This document shows positions 15,856-26,805 of a DNA stretch of 64,000 nucleotides, one piece after another (within the stretch, counting starts at the first letter, position 1; every line of letters begins with the position of its first letter). The notes beneath the pieces are model-generated. The model did no database searches. It saw only the letters and a program-made list of their open reading frames with translations, and was not told the origin of the DNA. Source of the DNA: Sporocytophaga myxococcoides (lineage in GTDB: Bacteria > Bacteroidota > Bacteroidia > Cytophagales > Cytophagaceae); the NCBI RefSeq assembly GCF_000775915.1, contig NZ_BBLT01000014.1, forward strand, positions 1-64,000. Direction: 5' to 3'. A program made the position numbers and the translations under genes.

Positions 15856-16920
15856 ATGTACGCCTACCATCAATTACTTTCCTTTACTGAAAATATTCTT
15901 AAAAAAATAGGATGCCCAGAGGCTGATGCCCAACTCGGAGCTAAGGTTTTATTATCCGCCGACCTCAGAGGCGTTGATTCTCACGGAGTAGCAAGACTTT
16001 CCGGATATGTAAGACTCTGGGAGGCAGGAAGGATAAATGCAAACCCTAAACTTAAGATAGTACATGAAACACCATCCACAGCTGTTGTAGATGGTGACAA
16101 AGGATTAGGCCTTGTAATTGCTCCACAAGCTATGCAGATAGCAATGGAGAAAGCAGAAAAAGCGGGAACAGGCTGGGTTTCAGTTAAAAACTCAAACCAT
16201 TTTGGCATAGCCGGCTATCATGCTATGATGGGCTTGGAAAAAGATATGATTGGTATTGCAATGACGAATGCCAGTCCGCTCGTAGCGCCTACATTCTCTT
16301 TAGAGAGATTACTGGGAACCAACCCCATAGCTGTTTCCATACCTGCTGACAAGCAACCTCCTTTTGTAGCTGACTTTGCTACTACAACTGCTGCTAATGG
16401 TAAACTTGAAATACTTCAGAGAAAAAATCTTGAAGCCCCATACGGTTGGATCCAGAATAGAGAAGGAGCACAAAGTACCAACCCCCATGAATTAAAAGAC
16501 GGGGGGGCACTATTACCACTGGGCGGTGACAGAGAACACGGCAGTCACAAAGGATATTGCCTTGGCGCAATAGTTGATATTTTTTCAGCAGTATTTTCCG
16601 GAGCCAACTACGGACCATGGGTTCCTCCATTCGTTAGTTTCCTTGCTCCACCTGCAGATCCTGTCGGGGAAGGCATCGGACATTTCTTCGGAGCAATGCG
16701 CATAGACGCCTGGAGACCAAAAGAAGAATTTAAATCACACATGGATAACTGGATCACAAGATTCAGATCAGCCAAAGCAATAGAAGGAGAAAAAGTACTT
16801 ATTCCCGGAGACCCCGAAAGAGATATGGAAGCAGAAAGAATGGAAAAGGGAATTCCGTTACTAGCGCCTGTAGAAAAGGATTTAAAAGAGTTAGGGGCAA
16901 GGTTTGGAGTGGAACTTTAA
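15856..16920 (+). CDS. LDH2-family malate/lactate-type dehydrogenase
   Basis: A 354-residue NAD(P)-dependent oxidoreductase of the LDH2/MDG2 family (malate, sulfolactate and ureidoglycolate dehydrogenases), a fold unrelated to classical LDH. Family signatures are DLRGVDSHGVARLSGY (about 36-51), the substrate/cofactor segment VKNSNHFGIAGYH with the catalytic-region histidine (about 115-127), GTNPIAVSIP and DFATT. Substrate cannot be fixed from sequence; malate or lactate-like 2-hydroxy acids are likely. Length is normal and the start follows a TAnnTTTG promoter. It is transcribed alone and converges with the WG-repeat gene across an AT-rich hairpin. Confidence 0.88.
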   Translation: MYAYHQLLSFTENILKKIGCPEADAQLGAKVLLSADLRGVDSHGVARLSGYVRLWEAGRINANPKLKIVHETPSTAVVDGDKGLGLVIAPQAMQIAMEKAEKAGTGWVSVKNSNHFGIAGYHAMMGLEKDMIGIAMTNASPLVAPTFSLERLLGTNPIAVSIPADKQPPFVADFATTTAANGKLEILQRKNLEAPYGWIQNREGAQSTNPHELKDGGALLPLGGDREHGSHKGYCLGAIVDIFSAVFSGANYGPWVPPFVSFLAPPADPVGEGIGHFFGAMRIDAWRPKEEFKSHMDNWITRFRSAKAIEGEKVLIPGDPERDMEAERMEKGIPLLAPVEKDLKELGARFGVEL

Positions 16921-16932
16921 TAAAGTTGAAAG

Positions 16933-16997
16933 TTTAAAGTTGAAAGTTAAAAGTTCAAAGCTAAAAAAACTTTAAGCTTTTAACTTTCAACTTTTAA
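16933..16997. terminator. Long AT-rich inverted repeat between convergent genes
   Basis: 16933-16953 pairs with 16977-16997 at 20 of 21 positions, built from AAGTTGAAAGTTAAAAG-type sequence, with a 23-base loop. It lies between the LDH2 stop and the WG-repeat stop and probably ends transcripts from both sides. Similar AAAGTTAAAAGTT runs occur at 15122-15138. Confidence 0.5.
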
Positions 16998-16998
16998 C

Positions 16999-18993
16999 TC
17001 ATTTCACTTGCATCACTTCCAGCTTGCCCTTCTTTCCTGCAAAAAAATTGCCTGTAACAGAATCATATATCACTACATCATTCTCTATGGGCAATATGAT
17101 ATTTTCATTATAGTCTAATACCCCCCAAAGACCGTCTTTCTTCACTTTTATCTTGTTTTCTCCAAGTTCTTCTATCATGTCGTACTTAGGCGCAAGAGCC
17201 TCCTCACCATTCCTATCTGCAAGGCCTAACTTATTGTCTTTGTAAAGTAAATAACGTTCATACTTAGTAGACACAATCTTATCGAAAGGTACACTATGCA
17301 GAGGCTTCCCTTCTTTGTTTATAAGATTCCATTTGCTGCCTTCTTTAACAATTGCAGAACCGTTTTTAAAATCACTGACAGATTCGTAATATGGTTGAGC
17401 TTTCAGCACTTCTTTATTATCCAATACGCCCCATTTATCTCTTATCACCACTGGCACCATCCCCTCGGAACAATCTCTTGCCTGGGCATATTGAGGAGAA
17501 ATCCACATATTACCTTCACCATCAATAAATCCAAATTTCTTATTTACCACAACACGAAACAACCCGTCTTTAAAGGGGTATATTTTTTCAAACTTATAAG
17601 TAAGAGGGACAGTGAAACGATTGCTCATATTCAGGATACCCCATTTACGACTTAAAGAAACAGGAATATATCCATTGGGGGAAGGAGGAAGTACAGCATC
17701 GTACCTTACCGGAATCACTTCTTTTCCTGATGTATTAATGATACCATATTTACCAGCTTTAGAAACGATCCAATGCTCATTGCTTATCTTCTCAAAAGTG
17801 TCATAGCTGTTTTTGGGAACAATCCAGCTCGCTTTCTGAGCTGCATCCACTCTGAAAATTCCCTTTTTATAGAAAGAGAAATCCTCTGGTTCAACAATGG
17901 TCTCACCATTCCTGCTCAGCAACATCTTCTGATTGGATACTGTTGTTACCTCAAGCATCCCTTCGGGAGAAACAGATACGTCTCTGTATTTACAGGGTAT
18001 TACCAAATCACCTGTTTCATCAGCATACCCCCACAGCGTCTTTTTTCTTACCGCACAAAGATTTTCGGAAGCAAAGCCTGCTTCATCAAAATCGTGCTTG
18101 CCAAGCAATTTGCCTTCATGGTCGTAAAGCTGGTATCTGTAACCATCCCGGATCTTTTTGCCGGCAATGATAAATGCAGCTTCAACAATGATCTTATCAA
18201 ATGTAAACGGGAGTACTTCCTTTCCAGTAATACTCACAGCGCCCCACTTATCTTTTTGGGCTGGTGCTACACTTCCTTTGAAAGGTCCGATTTCATCGTA
18301 AACAGGATCCGTCAGAAGGCTTCCATCCAAAGCAACGAGTCCATAACTTCCGATAAGAGAATAGATAAAAGTATTTCCGGATGCGGGTTTCAGAGAGTCA
18401 AATTCAAAACTTGCCATCACTTTATTTTTCGCATCTTTAATCTGCCAGCTGTTTATTCTGTGGACTCTGAAGTTTTTCCCGTCAAGATATTGAATGTAGT
18501 TATAGCTGAAATTAACAGCCTGATTGCCGTTACCTTCTATAATCCCCCATTTACCCTTGTACTGAACGATGATCCTTCCTTTATGGGAAAATCTGTAATT
18601 GTTATACAGACAATCAGTGATCTTCTTTCCGTCCTTCTTTAAAAATCCCCACAACCCCTGATCATTCTTTACTGGAATGATGTTCCTTGACATATCTCCG
18701 ATTTCTTTATATTGGATAGGAATTACCTCTTTCCCCTTTTTATTAATAAGACCTGCTTTACCAAATATCCCGACATTTGCCAGCCCTTGTCTAAAAGGTT
18801 TATAGACAGTATCATATTTATGATCCACTACCAGCTTACCATCTTCATCCACAAAGCCAAAGCGCGTACCTTCAGGTAACTTCTTTTTTACAACAGCAAG
18901 TCCCTCGCTATAGGTCAGAGAAGTCTTCTCCTGTGCATTCGAAAAGGAAAAAGAAAGACAACAGATCAGTATAATAAAAACTCTTATTGGCAT
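16999..18993 (-). CDS. WG-repeat protein, copy 1
   Basis: A 664-residue exported protein with a signal peptide (about 1-20, cleaved after SNA) followed almost entirely by WG beta-repeats. Typical units are GFVDEDGKLVVDHKYDTV, GLINKKGKEVIPIQY, WGFLKKDGKKITDCLY and WGVLDYNENIILPIE. WG repeats are short beta-hairpin units of roughly 35 residues that stack into larger folds, with no known enzymatic role; they are common in Bacteroidota exported proteins. There is no C-terminal sorting domain or membrane anchor. A second WG-repeat gene ends 21 bases upstream on the same strand, so the two are probably one operon. Confidence 0.85.
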   Translation of the reverse strand: MPIRVFIILICCLSFSFSNAQEKTSLTYSEGLAVVKKKLPEGTRFGFVDEDGKLVVDHKYDTVYKPFRQGLANVGIFGKAGLINKKGKEVIPIQYKEIGDMSRNIIPVKNDQGLWGFLKKDGKKITDCLYNNYRFSHKGRIIVQYKGKWGIIEGNGNQAVNFSYNYIQYLDGKNFRVHRINSWQIKDAKNKVMASFEFDSLKPASGNTFIYSLIGSYGLVALDGSLLTDPVYDEIGPFKGSVAPAQKDKWGAVSITGKEVLPFTFDKIIVEAAFIIAGKKIRDGYRYQLYDHEGKLLGKHDFDEAGFASENLCAVRKKTLWGYADETGDLVIPCKYRDVSVSPEGMLEVTTVSNQKMLLSRNGETIVEPEDFSFYKKGIFRVDAAQKASWIVPKNSYDTFEKISNEHWIVSKAGKYGIINTSGKEVIPVRYDAVLPPSPNGYIPVSLSRKWGILNMSNRFTVPLTYKFEKIYPFKDGLFRVVVNKKFGFIDGEGNMWISPQYAQARDCSEGMVPVVIRDKWGVLDNKEVLKAQPYYESVSDFKNGSAIVKEGSKWNLINKEGKPLHSVPFDKIVSTKYERYLLYKDNKLGLADRNGEEALAPKYDMIEELGENKIKVKKDGLWGVLDYNENIILPIENDVVIYDSVTGNFFAGKKGKLEVMQVK

Positions 18994-19014
18994 TTAGTAA
19001 GGAAATAATCAGGT

Positions 19015-21147
19015 TTATTTTTTATCTGTAGTAAGTTCTAAAGATGTATTCTCTTCCGGCTTCGGTTGCAGAAAGTAAATATTATTAATCTTATCGTATG
19101 ATACGTCTTCATATTCGAGAGGAATAATGAAGTTACCCGCTTCATCAATAAATCCTGCTTTACCATCTTTCCTCACTTTGATAATTCCATTTTCATAATC
19201 TATCAGCTGATCATACCTGGGAACGATCAACTCCTTTCCGTTGACTTCAACCAAACCTGCCTTCCCATTCTTAAAGACCTTATATCTGCCTTTGCCGCAA
19301 ACATCAATTTCATTGTAGACGTTCCCGTTTATATCTTTTCCTGTCGAGTCTATAAACTTCCATTTATCGGCCCCGGTTGAAACTCTTGCTACTCCTCTCC
19401 TCATAGGACGAACCTGAGGATAATAAGGCTGAACAGCTATGTTTTCATTTTTATCTACAAACCCCCATTTCCCCAACAACACAACAGCAGCATAACCATC
19501 TGAAAAATTCTGATATTTAGGATATTTTGGAGCAACTTTTATATTTCCATTTAAATCTATAAAACCATACAGCCCTTTTTTCTTAAATGCAGCATGACCA
19601 TTCTCGAAAGGTTGTATATCTGTTACGTCATCTTTAAAACTGAACACAAATACTCCGTCACCATCTATGAGTCCGACATTTTTTCCCTTTCTTAAAAAGA
19701 AAAGTTCAAGAGTATCAGAAACTGCAGCCAGTGAATCATAAATTGGCTCTGAGATTTCTTTCCCTTTGCTGTTGATTAACCCAATCTGGCCTTTATAGTT
19801 TTTTACTTTTATAAATCCATTTGCCAATTTTTCATAGGAAGCATACTTATATCGGTTAAGATTACAAATACTTTTTCTTTCGATCTTACCACTACTATCC
19901 TGTTCTTCATTTGCTTCAAGCAGGCCTATATTAAACAGGTCGAGGTCGCCCTGACAAATTATCCACTGCCTTTCTGAATCAATAGCGCCCATTTCAAGCT
20001 TCCCGTCCGTTATTGTACCTGCTTCAAATAAACCTTCTCTTTTATATCCAATTGAATCATATTCAAATGGAATAATAGTGTTGCTATTCACATCAACTAC
20101 TCCCCATTTATGGTCTTTATCTTTTAAAGCAAAAGCAATACAATCAAGCACATGAACAGCCTTTTCATTTCGGAATATCACTTGCCTGCTCTCTTTATTA
20201 AAAACAGATTCTCCTTCCCTTGAATAAAGCTTTAAAAGAGATGGGCACATTGTTTTCTCAATACTGTCAAATATTGACGGCAGGATTACTTTTCCCGTGC
20301 TATCAACCAATCCGAAATATTTTTCTTTCTTAACTATAAAATGACCTGGTTCCAGAATCTGGATGTCTGTATATACAGGTGGAGCTAGAATCTGACTACC
20401 CTTTAAAACCCCTACATATTCATTCCTAAAAAATCTATTGAAGCCAGGTTGAAAAGACTGGAGACTATCTGCATGAATTGTAAACAAATCTTTCCCACTT
20501 CCTACTATTTTCCAGATCGGATATTTTTTTGCATCAATTCCGGAATCTTTGATAATTATCTTCTTGTATTGAAAGGGCAAAAGCAATTTACCATTCAGAT
20601 CAAAAACTCCTTGCTCCGCTTCAACATTGGTTCCCGAAACAAGATTTCCATCTATTTTGAAATCCGTAAGCTTTGCTACATTTAATCGAATTCCCGCCGC
20701 ATTATAAAAATCAAAATAACCGCCCAGGTTACAAGAAAATACTGCTTTTGAAATACGTACAATGGAGTCATACTTAAGGGGCGCAACTACTTTTCCGTTC
20801 TCATCAATCACTCCCATTAAGGTTTTAGAGTCTTTATAATTGCCGACTATGGCACAACCGTTTTGAAAGTGCTCAACCAAAACATGATATTCAGGAGCAA
20901 TAACAAATTTTCCTTTTCTGTCTACAAAACCAATTTGCTCAGCATCTCCCGGCGACACCACTTTTACAGGTGTAAAATCATTATATAGGTTAAGGATAGT
21001 TTCTTTCGGAAGGACAAACTGACCTTTCTTATTACTTTCAAGCTTTTCTTTCTTTACAGTAATTAATGAGTCCCTCCCACCTGCCAGGACCAATGCCTGA
21101 GAGATCAAGGAAAATAGCAGAAATAAAAATGATTTATTTAGATTCAT
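19015..21147 (-). CDS. WG-repeat protein, copy 2
   Basis: About 710 residues. A signal peptide (MNLNKSFLFLLFSLIS..., about 1-22) is followed by WG repeats such as IGFVDRKGKFVIAPEYH, GVIDENGKVVAPLKYDS, WGFVDKNENIAVQPYYP and AGFIDEAGNFIIPLEYED. The middle repeats (about 190-450) are more degenerate than the ends. The ATG at 21145-21147 is preferred over one nine bases upstream because it starts directly with the charged residues of a signal peptide. It lies upstream of copy 1 in a likely two-gene operon. The two proteins share repeat type rather than close end-to-end similarity, so they may have diverged or expanded independently. Function unknown. Confidence 0.83.
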   Translation of the reverse strand: MNLNKSFLFLLFSLISQALVLAGGRDSLITVKKEKLESNKKGQFVLPKETILNLYNDFTPVKVVSPGDAEQIGFVDRKGKFVIAPEYHVLVEHFQNGCAIVGNYKDSKTLMGVIDENGKVVAPLKYDSIVRISKAVFSCNLGGYFDFYNAAGIRLNVAKLTDFKIDGNLVSGTNVEAEQGVFDLNGKLLLPFQYKKIIIKDSGIDAKKYPIWKIVGSGKDLFTIHADSLQSFQPGFNRFFRNEYVGVLKGSQILAPPVYTDIQILEPGHFIVKKEKYFGLVDSTGKVILPSIFDSIEKTMCPSLLKLYSREGESVFNKESRQVIFRNEKAVHVLDCIAFALKDKDHKWGVVDVNSNTIIPFEYDSIGYKREGLFEAGTITDGKLEMGAIDSERQWIICQGDLDLFNIGLLEANEEQDSSGKIERKSICNLNRYKYASYEKLANGFIKVKNYKGQIGLINSKGKEISEPIYDSLAAVSDTLELFFLRKGKNVGLIDGDGVFVFSFKDDVTDIQPFENGHAAFKKKGLYGFIDLNGNIKVAPKYPKYQNFSDGYAAVVLLGKWGFVDKNENIAVQPYYPQVRPMRRGVARVSTGADKWKFIDSTGKDINGNVYNEIDVCGKGRYKVFKNGKAGLVEVNGKELIVPRYDQLIDYENGIIKVRKDGKAGFIDEAGNFIIPLEYEDVSYDKINNIYFLQPKPEENTSLELTTDKK

Positions 21148-21159
21148 CCAGGGCAAAAC

Positions 21160-21190
21160 TATAAAAAAAGCAGGGAAGTTTTCCCTGCTT
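21160..21190 (-). terminator. Intrinsic terminator of hemA
   Basis: AAGCAGGGAA (21168-21177) and TTCCCTGCTT (21181-21190) form a 10-bp stem. Read on the minus strand it is followed by TTTTTTTAT. It lies just after the hemA stop and before the WG-repeat gene. Confidence 0.8.
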
Positions 21191-21217
21191 TAGTTTTTAA
21201 ACGAATATTTTAAACCC

Positions 21218-22504
21218 TTAGTTCTTGTCTTTTATTCTAAGCTCTTCCGGTTGCTGCTCTAAGTTAAAGAGATCATTCAGAACATCCATGAGTGTTTCAG
21301 CTTCCCCTCTTTTGCATGCAGCTTTTAACTGGAGTACAGGCAGCTTAATTATTTTTTGCATCAGACTTTTGGTAATCATGTCTACCTTTTTGCTCTCTTC
21401 GTCATTCAGCTGCTTCAAATACCTTGACATTTCTTCCTGACGAATCTGTTCTAATGCATTTTTTAATTTATTGATGGTCGGAGAAACCACCATTTCCTTA
21501 GCCCAGTCATTAAAGTCCAAAATACTTTCCGAAATAATTTCTCTTACCATCGGAATAGCATTGACTCTTTTATCCAGAGCTTCATTAGCTCTGTTTTTGA
21601 TATGATCTATATTATATACCAATACTCCGGGAATTTCTTCAACCTTACTCTCTACGCTTCTTGGTACTGATATATCAATAAAGTATTTATAAGATAAAAT
21701 ATTCAGCTTCGCTACTTCCTCTTTCGTAAACAAAGGTTCATCTCTGAAAACAGAAGAAATAATTACATCAGCTTCTTTTGCTGCTTCCCAAAGATTTTCA
21801 AATGGGATAACCTTAACTCCGCATTCCTTAGCCAGTTCTTCTGCTTTAGAATAAGTACGGTTGGTGATTGTGATATTTTTAAGTCCGGTCCCTGAGAAAT
21901 TCCTGCATACATCTGCCCCCATTTCACCCAATCCAACGATCAGCACTTTAGGTTCAGCCAGTTCTATTGCCAATTCTTCAGCAAGTTCCACAGTAGCATA
22001 ACTTACTGAAGCAGCACCATCTCTGAAAGGCGTAACCTGAACAACTTTTTTATTGGTAAAGAAAATGGTATGCATTAGTCTGTGTAAAAACGGACCAACT
22101 ACTCCCATGTCTGCCGCCCACTGGTAAGCATGTTTTACCTGGTTAGTAATCTGCATATCTCCTACAACCTGAGACTCCAGACCAATACTCACATTAAACA
22201 GGTGGAGGACAGCTTCAGAATGATCTTCTATAATCTGGAAATAATTGTAATACTTTTCTCCATCGGTAATTCCTTTCTGAAGAAAAGCCAGTTTTACAAT
22301 CTCCTTGCTGAAGTCTGAATTGGAAGAATAATAAATTTCAGTCCTGTTACAGGTAGAAAGGATTAATATTTCGGAAGCGTCAGTGAACTCTTTTAGGCTC
22401 AGCATCAGTTTCTTACATAAATCCTCGTTTAAAGAGAGCAACTCTCTGACTTCCAGGGGAGCCGTTTTATAGGATAAACTAACCGCTTTAAAATTACTAA
22501 TCAT
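21218..22504 (-). CDS. hemA: Glutamyl-tRNA reductase
   Basis: About 428 residues. It reduces glutamyl-tRNA to glutamate-1-semialdehyde, the first step of the C5 route to heme. The catalytic motif LSTCNRTEIYY is present with nucleophile Cys52, and the NADPH-binding motif GLGEMGADV follows at about 190, with the C-terminal dimerisation helix after it. The start at 22504 (MISNFKAVSLSYKTAP) gives the normal N-terminus. The in-frame ATG at 22528 falls inside the promoter -7 element and cannot be used if that promoter is real. It is divergent from the histidine kinase gene. Other heme genes are not in the window, though the cytochrome c maturation genes farther along use heme. Confidence 0.93.
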   Translation of the reverse strand: MISNFKAVSLSYKTAPLEVRELLSLNEDLCKKLMLSLKEFTDASEILILSTCNRTEIYYSSNSDFSKEIVKLAFLQKGITDGEKYYNYFQIIEDHSEAVLHLFNVSIGLESQVVGDMQITNQVKHAYQWAADMGVVGPFLHRLMHTIFFTNKKVVQVTPFRDGAASVSYATVELAEELAIELAEPKVLIVGLGEMGADVCRNFSGTGLKNITITNRTYSKAEELAKECGVKVIPFENLWEAAKEADVIISSVFRDEPLFTKEEVAKLNILSYKYFIDISVPRSVESKVEEIPGVLVYNIDHIKNRANEALDKRVNAIPMVREIISESILDFNDWAKEMVVSPTINKLKNALEQIRQEEMSRYLKQLNDEESKKVDMITKSLMQKIIKLPVLQLKAACKRGEAETLMDVLNDLFNLEQQPEELRIKDKN

Positions 22505-22525
22505 TCCTTTTGTACTGTGGGATTG

Positions 22526-22533
22526 CAAAAATA
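22526..22533 (-). promoter_or_regulatory. Promoter -7 element of hemA
   Basis: On the minus strand this reads TATTTTTG, matching TAnnTTTG, with a TTCG 19 bases upstream in place of TTTG. Transcription should begin near 22519, which supports the start codon at 22504. Confidence 0.55.
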
Positions 22534-22637
22534 ACCTTTAAATTTCTAAATACGAAAGCTAATGTAAGAAAAAGGATATTTTAATTGTAGTAATATAAGA
22601 CAGAGCAAAAATGTTCCTGTTTCTTTTAGGAAAAAAG

Positions 22638-22645
22638 TATTTTTG
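22638..22645 (+). promoter_or_regulatory. Promoter -7 element of the histidine kinase gene
   Basis: TATTTTTG matches TAnnTTTG and ends only four bases before the ATG at 22650. The transcript may therefore begin at or next to the start codon (leaderless). Confidence 0.45.
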
Positions 22646-22649
22646 AAAA

Positions 22650-23846
22650 ATGGAATTTACTCAGTTAAGAACACTTGACATATATCAGAACAGATCAAAA
22701 TTCAAACTGATTATATTAATCATTGCCGTAGTAATTGGCACAGTATCAATTTATTACACCCAGAGTTTGGTTAACAAACTGGCAGAAAGGGAGAAAAAAT
22801 TGATTGATCTTTATGCCAAGGGACTTAAAACGGCCATAAGTCCGGAGAATAGCGGAGGATTAACCTTTCTCTTTCAGGAAATCATTGAAGCTAATAATTC
22901 CGTTCCTGTAATTCTGACGGATGAAAATAAATTACCTATTAGTGAGAAAAATTTATTTATTCCAGATGGCCTTTCGGAAGCTGAAAGAATCGATTTCATG
23001 AAGAAAGAAATTTCGGAAATGGAAAAGGAACATGAGCCAATTGTTGTAGAATTCGGCCCTGGACTTAAAAATTACATATTCTACAAAAACTCCTATCTAT
23101 TAACTCAATTAGTTTATTATCCATTCATTCAACTTACAGTAATTGCAATATTTGCAATAATTGCCTATTTGGCATTTAGCTATTCCAGGAACGCAGAACA
23201 AAACCGAGTTTGGGTAGGCTTAGCTAAGGAAACTGCTCATCAGCTTGGCACACCTTTATCCAGCTTGATGGCATGGCTGGAGTTATTAAAAAGCAACCCC
23301 AAATATGAGGGTGAAGAAGCTCTTATAGAGCTGGATAAAGATATAGTTCGCCTGGAAATGATTACTGCAAGATTTTCCAATATAGGCTCCGTCCCTACTT
23401 TGTCCGATGAAAATGTGTATCAGGCGGTAAAATTAAATATTGACTATCTCAAATCCAGAATTTCAAGTAAAGTCACATTCTCTATCATTTCAGATGTAGA
23501 AGTATCTGCGACAGCAAAAATCAATAAACCGCTATTTGAATGGGTTATTGAGAATATTTGTAAAAATGCTACCGATGCAATGAATGGAATCGGCAGGATC
23601 GACATCAGAATATTAAGAATGAATGATGGAAAAATCGCCATTGATATTTCAGATACCGGAAAAGGTATTCCAAGATCAAAAGCTCAGGAAATTTTTAAAC
23701 CTGGATATACTACTAAAAAACGAGGGTGGGGCCTTGGGTTAACCCTTGTGAAAAGGATTGTAGAAAATTACCATAACGGGAAAATATTTGTACTTTTTTC
23801 AGAATTAGGGAAAGGAACTACATTCAGAATCATACTTAACTCCTGA
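22650..23846 (+). CDS. Membrane sensor histidine kinase
   Basis: A 398-residue protein with two membrane segments (about 19-37 and 155-177) flanking a periplasmic sensor of roughly 115 residues. The kinase core follows directly, without a clear HAMP or PAS domain. The phosphorylated histidine is His197 in AKETAHQLGTPLSSL, which differs from the common HE/D pattern (Gln after His). The ATP-binding N box is ENICKNATDAM (about 310), G1 is DTGKGIP and G2 is GWGLGLTLVKRIV. No response regulator is adjacent, so the partner is unknown. It is divergent from hemA. Confidence 0.88.
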   Translation: MEFTQLRTLDIYQNRSKFKLIILIIAVVIGTVSIYYTQSLVNKLAEREKKLIDLYAKGLKTAISPENSGGLTFLFQEIIEANNSVPVILTDENKLPISEKNLFIPDGLSEAERIDFMKKEISEMEKEHEPIVVEFGPGLKNYIFYKNSYLLTQLVYYPFIQLTVIAIFAIIAYLAFSYSRNAEQNRVWVGLAKETAHQLGTPLSSLMAWLELLKSNPKYEGEEALIELDKDIVRLEMITARFSNIGSVPTLSDENVYQAVKLNIDYLKSRISSKVTFSIISDVEVSATAKINKPLFEWVIENICKNATDAMNGIGRIDIRILRMNDGKIAIDISDTGKGIPRSKAQEIFKPGYTTKKRGWGLGLTLVKRIVENYHNGKIFVLFSELGKGTTFRIILNS

Positions 23847-23984
23847 TTTACAAATATTTCTTAAATATTAAACATTTCCTGTCCATCAATACTTCTAATA
23901 ACTGGAAAAAGAACACTATAACTACAGTTATCTATAAAATTCGAAAGAACTACTGATGTTATGGATAAATAAAATAATGCTCAT

Positions 23985-24015
23985 TTTGGAATGATTAAAT
24001 AAACCAGTAGTTTTG
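23985..24015 (+). promoter_or_regulatory. Promoter of atpD
   Basis: TTTG at 23985-23988, 19 bases, then TAGTTTTG at 24008-24015: a full match to the Bacteroidota vegetative promoter. Predicted transcription start is near 24021, giving a leader of about 40 bases before the ATG at 24061. Confidence 0.75.
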
Positions 24016-24054
24016 CACTCGCAAATTTAACCATACTTTACTTTAACAGCTTAA

Positions 24055-25566
<1,512 letters not shown>

Positions 25567-25580
25567 TTAATGAGGAATCA

Positions 25581-25610
25581 GGAATGCTGATCTAACGGCA
25601 TTCCTCTTTT
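25581..25610 (+). terminator. Hairpin between atpD and atpC
   Basis: GGAATGC (25581-25587) pairs with GCATTCC (25598-25604), followed by TCTTTTCTTTC. Because atpC needs read-through, it probably works as a partial terminator or RNA-processing element that sets atpD above atpC. Confidence 0.6.
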
Positions 25611-25651
25611 CTTTCTAAATCCTCATTAAAATTTCACTATAAAACATTAGA

Positions 25652-25903
25652 ATGATGTTTCTAGAAATCATAACTCCTGATGAAAAGGTATTCAGCGGCG
25701 AAGTTGTCGCAGTGAACCTTCCCGGAACTGAAGGACCATTTGAAGTACTCAATAACCACGCAGCAATCATCAGCACACTGGACAAAGGAAATGTTAAAAT
25801 TTCCGAAGGCCATAACCAGGTAAAAAACCTAGTAATTGATGGTGGAATAGTGGAAGTACTTAACAATAAAGTCATTGTACTTGCCGAAGCTGTAATCGGC
25901 TAA
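25652..25903 (+). CDS. atpC: F1F0 ATP synthase subunit epsilon (short form)
   Basis: An 83-residue protein equal to the N-terminal beta-sandwich of epsilon (FLEIITPDEKVFSGE at the start, GPFEVLNNHAAIIS, IDGGIVEVLNNKVIVLAE). The C-terminal two-helix domain found in E. coli epsilon is absent. That domain is responsible for ATP-hydrolysis inhibition, so this enzyme probably lacks epsilon-type inhibition. This short form is usual in Bacteroidota, so it is not a truncation artefact. Two ATG codons are adjacent at 25652 and 25655; either could serve. Confidence 0.93.
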   Translation: MMFLEIITPDEKVFSGEVVAVNLPGTEGPFEVLNNHAAIISTLDKGNVKISEGHNQVKNLVIDGGIVEVLNNKVIVLAEAVIG

Positions 25904-25921
25904 ACAATAAATAAAATACAA

Positions 25922-25954
25922 AAAAAGGCAGACTCTAAACGAGCCTGCCTTTTT
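25922..25954 (+). terminator. Intrinsic terminator of atpDC
   Basis: AAAGGCAG (25924-25931) pairs with CTGCCTTT (25945-25952), followed by TTC. It lies 20 bases after the atpC stop. Confidence 0.75.
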
Positions 25955-26150
25955 CATTTCTGGCATTTTTAACATACAACTATATTTGTACCCTCGCCGT
26001 AGACTTCTACTGGACATTTTTAAGCCCTTCTAATAAGTATTTCTTTTACAAAGAACTATTACTTATAGTTAAAATGCACTACCGATATCAGTTAAATCCA
26101 ACTATTATTCATAACTTTATATTAGAATATTATATCTTCAGAAGAATTAA

Positions 26151-26792
26151 ATGAAAAGGATTTTTTACCTTTTTGCACTTTTGCTCCCTTTATCCTCATT
26201 TTCATCAGATTTTGAAAAAAGGCCCTTTCATTATCATTTCTTTAAGCACGCTGCAACAGAAGAGAACTCTTCTAAAGGTTTAAACATCAAGCTTTCTCCA
26301 GCATTTTTCTGGAACACCGCATCGATTGAATTTGAATATCCTCTTAGCAGCAAATTCTCACTGGGTATAAATCTTTTCGCAAAACTCGGAAATACCGGAA
26401 GCGGTAAAAATAATATTAAGGTAAAAGAAGAAAGTTTTCTGAAAGACGGTTACCTTGCCGAAGGTCTTTTCCGGTTTTACCCATTAGCAATGGCTCCTGA
26501 AGGAATATTCATTCAGGGCAGTTTAACGTATGGCAACCTCATTTATTTTGATGGCAATACTCGTCCCTATACCCTTCACAATCACTGGAGAAAACTTCAA
26601 AATGTAAATAGCAGTATACCCATTGAAAAGCCCAAACCTTTAGGAGGTGGGCTGGGAATTGGATTCCAGACGGTTATAATTCCGGAACATTTGATAGGAT
26701 GCTTGGTCTTAGGAGTCCAGGCTAATACAGATGTAGCAAACAAGACTTTTTACTCAATTTATCTTGCTCCCTCTCTGGGATTTAAATTTTAG
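26151..26792 (+). CDS. Exported beta-barrel-like hypothetical protein
   Basis: A 213-residue protein with a signal peptide (about 1-18, ending SFSS). Alternating amphipathic strands (IKLSPAFFWNTASIEFEYPL, FSLGINLFAKLGN, YLAEGLFRFYPL) and a terminal aromatic residue (LAPSLGFKF) are typical of outer-membrane barrels that end in Phe. The pattern resembles DUF3575-like outer-membrane proteins, but I cannot assign a family with confidence. It is followed 13 bases later by a small lipoprotein gene, probably in the same transcript. Confidence 0.75.
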   Translation: MKRIFYLFALLLPLSSFSSDFEKRPFHYHFFKHAATEENSSKGLNIKLSPAFFWNTASIEFEYPLSSKFSLGINLFAKLGNTGSGKNNIKVKEESFLKDGYLAEGLFRFYPLAMAPEGIFIQGSLTYGNLIYFDGNTRPYTLHNHWRKLQNVNSSIPIEKPKPLGGGLGIGFQTVIIPEHLIGCLVLGVQANTDVANKTFYSIYLAPSLGFKF

Positions 26793-26805
26793 CTAAATTT
26801 ATAGC

